Source: a bacterium
GTDB taxonomy: Bacteria > Hydrothermota > UBA3073 > JACQXS01 > JAUWAR01
Assembly (NCBI GenBank): GCA_030601965.1
Contig: JAUWAR010000010.1
Location: 1-19,083 of the forward strand
Reading direction: 5' to 3'
Length of the DNA stretch: 19,083 nucleotides
The notes beneath the pieces are model-generated. The model saw only the letters and a list, made by a program, of their open reading frames with translations. It searched no databases and was not told where the DNA came from. Below are positions 1 through 6,380 of this stretch, piece after piece. Positions within the stretch are counted from its first letter, which is position 1. Each line of letters opens with the position of its first letter. The translations under genes were made by a program, and so were the position numbers.

Positions 1-92
1 TTGAAGATGAGTATCTTGACAGAGAAAATGACGAGTATTTTTTCACTGACATTTTATTTCGTGAGTGGATAAAATTCTGTGCAAAATCATAA
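1..92 (+). CDS. C-terminal end of an unidentified protein (partial)
   Basis: A reading frame open from the left edge ends at TAA 90-92. Its last 29 residues (ending in FREWIKFCAKS) are rich in acidic and aromatic residues and look like ordinary soluble-protein sequence. The stop lies 27 bases before etfB, so it could be the preceding gene of the same transcript. A second frame is also open here (stop near 72), so the choice is not certain. The fragment is too short to name a family; in other genomes an acyl-CoA dehydrogenase or similar often precedes etfB, but nothing visible supports that here. Confidence 0.45.
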   Translation, partial: EDEYLDRENDEYFFTDILFREWIKFCAKS

Positions 93-119
93 TAAAATTA
101 TTATATATGGAGGGGAAAA

Positions 120-884
120 ATGAACATTATAGTTTGTATAAAAAGAGTCCCGGATACGGCAGATGCAGCAGTTAATATAGATAGTTCAGGAAAGGATATA
201 GTTAAAGATAGGCTAACTTTTGATATAAATGAATCGGATAATTATGCACTTGAAGAGGCAATTCTGTTGAAAGAAAAATTAGGAGGCACAGTTACTATCG
301 TTTCTGTTGGTCCTCCTGAATGTGAAGATACTCTCAGGATGGGACTTGCAAAAGGTGCAGATACTGCTATAAGGATAACTGATGAAAGGTTCACCGAAAC
401 AGATGGATTTGCTATAGCAGAAATTATTAAATCAGCAATCAAGGATTTGGACTTTGACCTCGTTCTTACCGGGTGTATAGCCACAGATGATGGCGCATCT
501 CAAGTAGGACCAACGCTTGCAGAACTTATGGATATACCACACGCCACACTTGTTACTAAAATTGATGTGAACAATGGAGTAGTTAGAGTGCACAAGGAAC
601 TTGAAGGGGGATTAACCGAAGTCTTTGATATAAAACTTCCTGCCCTTTTTGCCATTCAAACAGGAATAAACGAACCAAGATATGCATCTCTCATAGCTAT
701 AAGACGCGCAGCTGCTAAAGAAATCAAAGTGCTTGGCGCCGGTGAATTGGGAATTGAAGAAGTCTCATTAAAAACAAAAGTAGAAAGTCTATTTCGTCCA
801 CCTGTTGCAAAGCATGCAGAGATACTTCAAGGCACACCAGATGAGGTCTCAACAAAACTTGCTCAAATATTATTGAGTTCATAG
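120..884 (+). CDS. etfB: Electron transfer flavoprotein, beta subunit
   Basis: 254 residues, the usual EtfB length. It forms a heterodimer with EtfA and carries electrons from acyl-CoA dehydrogenases or related flavoenzymes to a downstream acceptor. The sequence shows the EtfB N-terminus (MNIIVCIKRVPDT), a nucleotide-binding half with the NYALEEAILLKEK segment, and the family signature around residues 117-150 (LTGCIATDDGASQVGPTLAE, followed by PHATLVTKI). The start is ATG 120 behind GGAGGGG at 109-115. etfA follows after a 94-bp gap holding a palindromic element. The HdrD-like protein downstream is a plausible electron partner. Whether this Etf is of the bifurcating type cannot be decided from the sequence by eye. 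Confidence 0.96.
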   Translation: MNIIVCIKRVPDTADAAVNIDSSGKDIVKDRLTFDINESDNYALEEAILLKEKLGGTVTIVSVGPPECEDTLRMGLAKGADTAIRITDERFTETDGFAIAEIIKSAIKDLDFDLVLTGCIATDDGASQVGPTLAELMDIPHATLVTKIDVNNGVVRVHKELEGGLTEVFDIKLPALFAIQTGINEPRYASLIAIRRAAAKEIKVLGAGELGIEEVSLKTKVESLFRPPVAKHAEILQGTPDEVSTKLAQILLSS

Positions 885-903
885 AGTTAACGCTCAAATT
901 TAT

Positions 904-963
904 TGTAGGAGGGGTTTTCTAACCCCGATAGAGTAATATCGGGACAGGAATGTCCCTCTTACA
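904..963 (+). repeat. Double-hairpin palindromic element between etfB and etfA
   Basis: A 60-base element with a very regular plan: outer arm TGTAGGA (904-910), 16-base hairpin GGGGTT-TTCT-AACCCC (911-926), centre GATA...TATC (927-940), 16-base hairpin GGGACA-GGAA-TGTCCC (941-956), outer arm TCTTACA (957-963). A copy with the same geometry lies in thrB (7426-7477). The left part is repeated exactly, in reverse complement, at 3696-3724. The element fills most of the etfB-etfA gap and ends six bases before the etfA ribosome binding site. Confidence 0.85.
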
Positions 964-978
964 GCATTGGAGGTAAAA

Positions 979-1968
979 ATGAAAAAGATATTTAGTCTTG
1001 TAGAACATAGAAGGGGAGAAATTCCGGATGTGAGTTATGAACTGCTCACAAAAGGAAGGGAGTTGGCTAAACAAGAAAATGGTGAATTTACGGCATTGGT
1101 TCTTGGACATAATGTTAAAGAATTTGCCGAGAAGATAAAAAAAGAGGCTGACCGGGTTTTTGTTGTGGATAAAGAATTTCTTAAAGAGCCCAATGCAGAG
1201 GCTTATCAGATTGTGCTATCAGATATATTAAAAAAGGAAAGCCCATTTCTAACACTTATTGGACATACTGCCCTGGGTATGGACCTTGCTTCCTCACTTG
1301 CAACATCTCTTAATATCCCTATTGCTACAGATTGTGTAGGAATTGACATAGAGGACACAGGCAAGATGCCTGTGCTACTTGTCACAAGACAGCCGTATAA
1401 TGGTAAACTCAACGCAAAGGTCTCTTTTGCCGCAGGTTCGCAGTTTATGATAACTGTCAGGCAGGGGGCTTTCACATCTGAACAGGGAAATCTATCAGGT
1501 AAGATTATAGATATTGCTTCTCCTATTGAAAAAGAGCCTGATTACAGGAAATTTATTGAGTATATTGAAGCAGTAGTTGGTGCAGTTGACATAACACAGG
1601 CAGAAGTAGTTGTAGCAGTTGGTAGAGGAATCAAGGAAAAGGAAAATATGTCTCTTATTGAGGAACTTGCTAATAGTCTTGGAGGGGTTGTTGCCTGTTC
1701 AAGACCTATTGTGGATGCAGATTGGCTACCCAAAGATAGGCAGGTTGGCAGTTCAGGAAAGATAGTTAAACCAAAACTCTATATTGCTATTGGGATTTCA
1801 GGGGCATTTCAACATATTATGGGAATGAAGAATGCTGATACAATTGTGGCAATCAACAAGGACCCAAATGCACCCATATTCAACGAAGCAGATTATGGAA
1901 TTGTAGATGATTTATTCAAGGTCGTCCCTGTGCTCAAGAATAAGATTAAGGAATTAAAGGCATCATAG
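979..1968 (+). CDS. etfA: Electron transfer flavoprotein, alpha subunit (FAD-binding)
   Basis: 329 residues from ATG 979, which follows GGAGG at 969-973 with five bases between. A TTG at 967 is in frame but would place the Shine-Dalgarno inside the gene, so I reject it. The C-terminal FAD-binding domain is clear: SSGKIVKPKLYIAIGISGAF, then QHIMGMKNADTIVAINKD, then NAPIFNEADYGIVDDLFKVV. These are the classical EtfA FAD motifs. The protein pairs with EtfB upstream. Its job is to hold FAD and pass electrons from a dehydrogenase to an Etf oxidoreductase, which could be the Fe-S protein at 2867. No truncation is visible. Confidence 0.96.
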   Translation: MKKIFSLVEHRRGEIPDVSYELLTKGRELAKQENGEFTALVLGHNVKEFAEKIKKEADRVFVVDKEFLKEPNAEAYQIVLSDILKKESPFLTLIGHTALGMDLASSLATSLNIPIATDCVGIDIEDTGKMPVLLVTRQPYNGKLNAKVSFAAGSQFMITVRQGAFTSEQGNLSGKIIDIASPIEKEPDYRKFIEYIEAVVGAVDITQAEVVVAVGRGIKEKENMSLIEELANSLGGVVACSRPIVDADWLPKDRQVGSSGKIVKPKLYIAIGISGAFQHIMGMKNADTIVAINKDPNAPIFNEADYGIVDDLFKVVPVLKNKIKELKAS

Positions 1969-2052
1969 AATATAATACCAAAATGGTGGTATATGTGAAC
2001 TTGGATTCGGATATACCGGAGTTAGGCTAAATGCCCATTAGGAGAGACGTTG

Positions 2053-2643
2053 ATGAAAGAAGAATACTACACGATTGAAAAACAAACAATTGAGATGAAG
2101 CTCATAGAAACCAATGGATTTATTTTGGATATTGGCGGTGGCGGTGAGGGTATAATAGGTAGGCTAAACGGGAGAAAGGTTATCGCGATTGACGTAAGAA
2201 TTGAAGAATTAGAGGAAGCAAAAAATGACAGCTTAAAAATTGTGATGGACGCAACAGACCTGAAATTTCTTCCATCATCGTTTGATGTAGCTACATCTTT
2301 CTTTTCACTCATGTACATCAAGAATGACCACCATCTGAAGACATTCAAAGAAGTTCATGAAGTTCTCAAGAATGGAGGGAGATTCTTCATATGGGACGTT
2401 AGAATTCCTCCGAAACCCGCGGACAAAACCATTTTTGTTGTGCCTTTGGAAATATTATTGCCTGATGAAAAAGTAGAAACAAGATATGGGACAAAGTGGA
2501 ACCATAAGGAACAACATCTTGAGTATTTTAAAGAATTGGCAAGAAGAACTGACTTTGAAATAGTAGATGAATGGAAGAGAGACAAAATTTTCTATTTGGA
2601 GTTGATGAAGCGTGCATCGAGCACTTCGCCTAACAGCGGATAA
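2053..2643 (+). CDS. Class I SAM-dependent methyltransferase (UbiE/Methyltransf_11 type), substrate unknown
   Basis: 196 residues from ATG 2053, with AGGAGA at 2040-2045 upstream; a TTG at 2050 is the only other candidate. Motif I (ILDIGGGGEGIIG, residues 24-36) is the SAM-binding glycine loop, with an acidic residue after strand 2 (VIAIDVR, D47). Motif II lies around residues 65-90 (MDATDLKFLPSSFDVATSFF) and motif III is VLKNGGRFFIWD. This Rossmann methyltransferase fold does not reveal the substrate. The last codons (encoding SPNSG) are made of the attC-like GCCTAACAGCGG sequence, so the C-terminus was probably set by the recombination site. It sits between etfA and the Fe-S oxidoreductase but looks like a later arrival rather than part of that pathway. 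Confidence 0.85.
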   Translation: MKEEYYTIEKQTIEMKLIETNGFILDIGGGGEGIIGRLNGRKVIAIDVRIEELEEAKNDSLKIVMDATDLKFLPSSFDVATSFFSLMYIKNDHHLKTFKEVHEVLKNGGRFFIWDVRIPPKPADKTIFVVPLEILLPDEKVETRYGTKWNHKEQHLEYFKELARRTDFEIVDEWKRDKIFYLELMKRASSTSPNSG

Positions 2644-2698
2644 AAGGGAAATCAAAGATTTCCCCAAATCCCGACAAGTCGGGGCTTCTTTTATGCTG
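2628..2698 (+). repeat. attC-like hairpin site downstream of the methyltransferase gene
   Basis: A 71-base site: R''-like GCCTAAC, then an outer stem (CAGC-GG-ATAAAAG with CTTTTAT-GCTG) enclosing two smaller perfect hairpins, GGGAAATC/GATTTCCC (2646-2653 with 2657-2664) and CCCGAC/GTCGGG (2670-2675 with 2678-2683). The two unpaired G bases resemble the extrahelical bases of attC. The expected terminal GTTRRRY is absent after GCTG. Confidence 0.45.
2670..2692 (+). terminator. Possible intrinsic terminator after the methyltransferase gene
   Basis: Stem CCCGAC-AAG-GTCGGG followed by GCTTCTTTT, 27 bases after the stop codon. The T run is interrupted. The same bases also form the inner part of the attC-like site, so the terminator reading is only one option. 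Confidence 0.4.
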
Positions 2699-2866
2699 GG
2701 AAGGTTATATGAAATTACGAACTTTACCGGGATAGATAAAAGACATGAAGAATAATCAGATTGATCAAATAAAGAAGAACCTTATTGAAGTATGGCAAAC
2801 CTTCAGGTTTGCTATTTGCAAGGCTAAAGCCTTGCCCTACAACCCTTATTAGAAGAAAGATACTAT
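2699..2866. other. Gap between cassette 1 and the Fe-S oxidoreductase gene
   Basis: The gap holds no convincing gene. Its right half is the hairpin repeat at 2794-2841. A 35-codon frame at 2745-2852 (starting MKNNQIDQIKKNLIEVW) has no ribosome binding site and its second half is the repeat itself. It could be the remnant of a gene start. Confidence 0.5.
2794..2841 (+). repeat. Double-hairpin palindromic repeat ending in CCTACA
   Basis: Two perfect stems: GCAAACC-TTCA-GGTTTGC (2795-2812) and GCAAGGCT-AA-AGCCTTGC (2818-2835), ending CCTACA (2836-2841). The layout of two neighbouring hairpins with a CCTACA end recalls the elements at 904-963 and 3696-3724, though the stems have different sequence. 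It lies 25 bases upstream of the next start codon. Confidence 0.7.
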
Positions 2867-4102
2867 ATGAGTAATGTAATCACATTAAATAAGGAAAATA
2901 AGGAAATTAGAGAGAAGATTATAGAAGCAGGTGGATCCGATGTCTATAAGTGCTATCAGTGTGGAAAATGCACAGGTGTCTGCCCATGGTATCAGATAGA
3001 AACAGTTGAACTCCCTGTTTGCAGGATTGCCCAAACTGTGAGACTCGGGGCGATGCTAATCAGTGAAGATAAGGAAGAAACAGCAAAAGAGACAGAGGAA
3101 GTATATAGATGTGTAGGGTGTGATGCTTGTGTGAATGAATGTCCTCATGGAGTGAGTATTCCAGATATTATAAGAGCTATTCGCAGCATTCTTGTGAATT
3201 TTGGTTCGTATCCTTCTACCTTGAAAAGTCCTATCTCTAAAATCCATAATGTTGGAAATCCTCTTGGAGAACCAAAAGAAAAAAGAGTTGATTGGGCAGA
3301 AGGTCTTGATATACCAATTTTTGAGGCAGGTATAGAATTTCTTTATTTTCCAGGATGCTTGCCTGCATACGACCCCAGATTGAGAAAAGTGGCTCAAGCA
3401 ACAGCACAAATTCTGAAAAAAGCAGGTGTTTCCTTTGGCATACTTGGAGAAAAGGAATGGTGCTGTTGTGAGGCAATGAGAAGGGCTGGCGCCGAGTACC
3501 TATTTCAAGAAGCAGTAAAAACTAATATTGATGCCTTTAAGAGTGCTGGTGTAAAAAAAATTGTTACTACATCTCCACATTGTTATACGACCTTTAAAAA
3601 TGACTACCCAGAATTTGGTGGAGACTTTGAAATTATCCATACAACCCAGATTTTCTATGAACTTATAAAACAAAAGAAACTTGTTCCACAAGGATTATCG
3701 GGGTTAGAAAACCCCTCCTACAATGATAAAACCTCACACTCCAGTATTAAGCGAGTGGTTTATCATGACCCTTGTACTTTAGGACGACAATCTGGTATTT
3801 ATGACGAACCAAGGGAAGTTCTCAAAAGTATTCCGAGTATAGAGTTAGTTGAGATAGAAAACTTTTCTCGTGAGTATAGCCTATGTTGTGGTGGTGGAAG
3901 TGGTGGACTCTGGCTTGATTGGCCCAAGGAAGAGAGAATAGCAGATGTGAGGGTTCAGCAGGCAGTTGATACAGGAGCTGAAATATTAGCTGTTGCCTGT
4001 CCTTATTGTCTTCAGATGTTTGAAGATAGTGTAAAAACGGTGAATATTAGCATTGAAGTAAAAGATATTAGTGAGTTGTTGGCAGATTCTATTAAAAGAT
4101 AG
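2867..4102 (+). CDS. HdrD-like Fe-S oxidoreductase: two [4Fe-4S] ferredoxin sites plus two CCG domains
   Basis: 411 residues, with no membrane segment visible, so soluble. The N-terminus has two ferredoxin-type motifs: C29-x2-C32-x2-C35-x3-C39-P and C82-x2-C85-x2-C88-x3-C92-P. Two cysteine-rich CCG domains follow. The first has C164, the triple Cys199-201 and C239. The second is complete, with C303, CCGGG at 340-344 and C378-P-Y-C381. This is the plan of heterodisulfide reductase HdrD, GlpC and lactate-dehydrogenase Fe-S subunits, which accept electrons from flavoproteins. With etfAB just upstream, an Etf-linked electron acceptor is the likely role (inference). Residues 277-287, between the two CCG domains, are encoded by half of a palindromic repeat. 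The ribosome binding site is weak (AGAAAGA). Confidence 0.88.
   Translation: MSNVITLNKENKEIREKIIEAGGSDVYKCYQCGKCTGVCPWYQIETVELPVCRIAQTVRLGAMLISEDKEETAKETEEVYRCVGCDACVNECPHGVSIPDIIRAIRSILVNFGSYPSTLKSPISKIHNVGNPLGEPKEKRVDWAEGLDIPIFEAGIEFLYFPGCLPAYDPRLRKVAQATAQILKKAGVSFGILGEKEWCCCEAMRRAGAEYLFQEAVKTNIDAFKSAGVKKIVTTSPHCYTTFKNDYPEFGGDFEIIHTTQIFYELIKQKKLVPQGLSGLENPSYNDKTSHSSIKRVVYHDPCTLGRQSGIYDEPREVLKSIPSIELVEIENFSREYSLCCGGGSGGLWLDWPKEERIADVRVQQAVDTGAEILAVACPYCLQMFEDSVKTVNISIEVKDISELLADSIKR
3696..3724 (-). repeat. Half copy of the palindromic element, in frame inside the Fe-S oxidoreductase gene
   Basis: These 29 bases are the exact reverse complement of 902-930 in the etfB-etfA gap: centre TATC, hairpin GGGGTT-AGAA-AACCCC (3700-3715), arm TCCTACA (3716-3722). 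They are translated as roughly LSGLENPSYN in the stretch joining the two CCG domains and leave the reading frame open. Confidence 0.85.
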
Positions 4103-4110
4103 GAGGAGAT

Positions 4111-5058
4111 ATGTCAATGAAACAAGTCGCAAAGATGCTTGAAGGGATAGGCATGCCAGGCAGAGACCTATATGACCTTCCAACTTCCACAAAAAGGTTT
4201 CCAGATGGGGCTCATTATAGAATGGAGATTTCGGGAGTTGAACGACCTGAGGTTCTTAAAGCATTGATAGATGAAAGAAACAAAAGAGGTATTCCTATTC
4301 ATAGGCTGATTTCTATGGTTATGGGCACAACTCTTCTGGACGATGCCGAACTTAAGGATTTTGCACAGATGGCGGCTGAGGAGAAATTTGAGGTAATTGC
4401 CACTCCTGGACCAAGGTGTGGCTGGGATGTAGGAAGGCAGGTTGCAACACCTGAAGGGTCGCTTTCAGGGATGAATTTTAGAGGGTCAGACCAGTTGAAT
4501 TTTGTGATTGATGACATTATGAGGTGTATAGACATTGGTTTCAGGGGATTTCTTGTTGTGGATGAAGGATTGCTCTGGGCATTAAATGAACTCAGGAAAA
4601 AAGGGGATATTCCAAAGGATGTTATCTTTAAAATCTCTATTTATGCGGGTAATGCATCTCCTGTTGGGGCACATCTTCTTCAGTCTCTTGGGGCAAATAC
4701 ATTCAATCCACTCGGAGATTTATCTCTTCCTCAATTTGCATCTATTAGGGCAGGAGCAGATATTCCAATGGATATACATGTATATCTTTCAGAGTCATTT
4801 GGTGGATATGTGCGATTTTATGAGACGCCAGAGTTTGCAAGAATATGTTCTCCTTGTTATTTCAAGATTGAACCAGGTCCAGCACTGGCTATTTCCACAG
4901 GACTTTATAGACCCTGGACATCTCCAGATTTACTCTCATTTATGGTAAGAGAAAAAGTAAAATATGCAGAGATTATCCATAATATCGTTCAGAAAAACAA
5001 TAAAAAACTGAAACTCTCGGAGCACGGAGTTTCGGATTTGGCAATACCAAAAATATAA
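4111..5058 (+). CDS. TIM-barrel-like protein resembling the peptidase U32 family, function unknown
   Basis: 315 residues from ATG 4111, just after AGGAGG at 4101-4106 that overlaps the preceding stop; ATG 4117 is an alternative. I do not recognise a named enzyme. Alternating strand/helix segments and the stretch LGANTFNPLGDLSLPQFASI, followed by DIPMDIHVYL (residues 193-226), resemble the barrel core of U32 proteins. Typical U32 peptidases are longer. Other notable residues are CGWD at 103-106, DEG at 151-153 and a CxxC pair C246/C249. Its position directly behind the Fe-S protein and ahead of an aminotransferase suggests a metabolic role rather than proteolysis (inference). The last 16 residues are partly encoded by a hairpin repeat at 5010-5033. 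Confidence 0.55.
   Translation: MSMKQVAKMLEGIGMPGRDLYDLPTSTKRFPDGAHYRMEISGVERPEVLKALIDERNKRGIPIHRLISMVMGTTLLDDAELKDFAQMAAEEKFEVIATPGPRCGWDVGRQVATPEGSLSGMNFRGSDQLNFVIDDIMRCIDIGFRGFLVVDEGLLWALNELRKKGDIPKDVIFKISIYAGNASPVGAHLLQSLGANTFNPLGDLSLPQFASIRAGADIPMDIHVYLSESFGGYVRFYETPEFARICSPCYFKIEPGPALAISTGLYRPWTSPDLLSFMVREKVKYAEIIHNIVQKNNKKLKLSEHGVSDLAIPKI
5010..5033 (+). repeat. Palindrome inside the end of the U32-like gene
   Basis: Perfect 7-bp stem GAAACTC/GAGTTTC (5010-5016 with 5027-5033) around a 10-base loop. It encodes the tail KLSEHGVSD, about 25 bases before the stop codon, and may be another small repeat that replaced the original gene end. Confidence 0.5.
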
Positions 5059-5067
5059 AATCAGTTT

Positions 5068-5137
5068 ATAGTTGATGATTGATAGTTGATAGAAAAAGAC
5101 TATAAACTATAGACCATAGACATAGTTGATGATTGAT
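5068..5137 (+). repeat. Low-complexity direct repeat covering the aminotransferase start
   Basis: The 16-mer ATAGTTGATGATTGAT occurs at 5068-5083 and again at 5122-5137. The bases between are related TATAG/CATAG-rich sequence (CTATAAACTATAGACCATAG at 5100-5119). The second copy contains the ATG at 5129 that would start the aminotransferase. Confidence 0.75.
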
Positions 5138-6367
5138 TTAAGAGAAGTAATGTGTTCGGGTGAGGAGTTAACGCCACTTTTGAGTTATGCCTGGAATTCT
5201 ATGCCAGATAGGTTCAAGAAGATTATAACGAGAACAGACCCTATACTCACAGTAACTGCAAAGGCAAAGGAGATTATGGCAGAGAGGAAAGATTTTGCAA
5301 GGAGTGATATTGGTCAAGTAATAGGTATAAGACCAGATATTGAAGTTTATTATACTCCATCTATTGGCAAACTGGAACTACGGGATTTGATAGCAGAGTT
5401 CTGGTCTCTATTTTATAAATTGGATAACATCACAGGGGCAAATGTTGCTATTACTACAGGAGCTACACAAGCACTGGGATTATTGTTTTCTATACTTGGG
5501 TATAAAAAGAAAGTTATATTGATGACACCGCACTGGCCCACTTTTCCTGATGTAATTACCAAAGCAGGTGCAGAATATGCGGCAGTTGAGATATTTGATG
5601 AGAACAGGCAACTCAGACTTGATGAACTGAGAAATGCAATTAAAACTGAAGATGCCCATACCGTCCTTATCAATCTGCCCAATAATCCCTCAGGAATCAC
5701 AGTATCTAAAGAGACTATGATAAAACTTGCCGAGTTTGCAAGAGAGAATGACCTCATCTTAATTTCTGATGAGGTCTACAACAGAGTAATATTTACCGGT
5801 GAGCCACAGACAATGTTATCCTTTGCACCTGAAAGGACTGTTGTGGTAAGTGCGGCATCGAAGGAATACTTGATTCCCGGGCATAGAATTGGATATGTAA
5901 TCTCAAAATCACCTACTTTGACTGATATATTCCTGAAAAAACTTGTGCGATGTGAGAATTCGTGTCCAGGTACAGTGGGACAGGATGTATTCATTGAAAT
6001 GCTTAAAAAAGAGATTGATGAATTAAGAAGAGGGAAATCACCAAGTTTTCTTGAACCCGTGATTGAGCAACTAAAAGAACGAAGAGATGCCCTTGCCGAT
6101 GTTTTACAAAATGCTGGATTTAAACTTCTTGGCAACAGACCCTCTGATGGGACAATATTTATGCTCGCAAAAATACCTGAAGGCATTGAAATTTCTGATG
6201 AGGAATTTATTGACAAGGCTCTTGAGATGAAAAAAATAAGCGGTATCCCAGCAAGCGCTTGTGGCAAGCCAGGTTGGATAAGATTCAGTTTTGGTAGCAT
6301 GCGGATGGAAGATATTGAAAGATTTGGGAGGAATATAAAAGAGGTTGTAGATGAACTGAAAAAGTGA
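5129..6367 (+). CDS. PLP-dependent class I/II aminotransferase, substrate unknown
   Basis: 412 residues from ATG 5129. The fold-type I aminotransferase motifs are present: TGATQAL (phosphate-binding region), NLPNNPSG, ISDEVYNRVIF with the PLP-ring aspartate near residue 214, and SKEYLIPGHRIGY with the Schiff-base lysine near residue 245 and the following arginine. It transfers an amino group between an amino acid and a 2-oxoacid. The substrate cannot be read from these motifs. The start is uncertain: ATG 5129 lies in a repeat with no Shine-Dalgarno, and ATG 5150 (MCSGEELTPLL) is also in frame. The next gene begins 13 bases after the stop behind GAGGAGG, so the two are probably co-transcribed. 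Confidence 0.9.
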   Translation: MIDLREVMCSGEELTPLLSYAWNSMPDRFKKIITRTDPILTVTAKAKEIMAERKDFARSDIGQVIGIRPDIEVYYTPSIGKLELRDLIAEFWSLFYKLDNITGANVAITTGATQALGLLFSILGYKKKVILMTPHWPTFPDVITKAGAEYAAVEIFDENRQLRLDELRNAIKTEDAHTVLINLPNNPSGITVSKETMIKLAEFARENDLILISDEVYNRVIFTGEPQTMLSFAPERTVVVSAASKEYLIPGHRIGYVISKSPTLTDIFLKKLVRCENSCPGTVGQDVFIEMLKKEIDELRRGKSPSFLEPVIEQLKERRDALADVLQNAGFKLLGNRPSDGTIFMLAKIPEGIEISDEEFIDKALEMKKISGIPASACGKPGWIRFSFGSMRMEDIERFGRNIKEVVDELKK

Positions 6368-6380
6368 GGAGGAAAACATT

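Larger units (their letters stand above)
2022..2698 (+). mobile_element. Orphan integron-like cassette carrying a methyltransferase gene
   Basis: The unit starts at GTTAGGC (2021-2027) and its gene ends in GCCTAAC (2628-2634). The two ends are imperfectly complementary over 16 bases (2021-2036 against 2619-2634, 13 of 16). GTTAGGC fits the attC R' consensus GTTRRRY and GCCTAAC fits the R'' consensus RYYYAAC. After R'' comes a hairpin: CAGC (2634-2637) plus ATAAAAG (2640-2646) pairs with CTTTTAT (2688-2694) plus GCTG (2695-2698), with GG unpaired. The gene runs into the R'' box, as is common in cassettes. There is no integrase in the window and no intact R' at the far end, so this would be a stranded cassette at a secondary site. 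Confidence 0.45.

Noticed and set aside
16..44. TTGACA near the left edge as a promoter for etfB
   Set aside because: It lies inside the likely end of the preceding gene and I see no good -10 box at the right distance.
2021..2634. Reading the paired ends as ordinary transposon inverted repeats
   Set aside because: Not excluded, but there is no visible target duplication and the ends fit the GTTRRRY/RYYYAAC pattern with a hairpin outside one end, which favours a cassette.
2745..2852. A 35-codon frame starting MKNNQIDQIKKN
   Set aside because: No Shine-Dalgarno, and its second half is the hairpin repeat at 2794-2841. At most the remnant of a gene start.
4586..4948. A 120-codon frame on the + strand inside the U32-like gene
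   Set aside because: It overlaps the better-supported frame completely, has no ribosome binding site and no recognisable motif.
5413..6300. Opposite-strand open frames over the aminotransferase and similar shadows elsewhere
   Set aside because: They lie fully inside well-supported genes, have no family motifs and no start signals.
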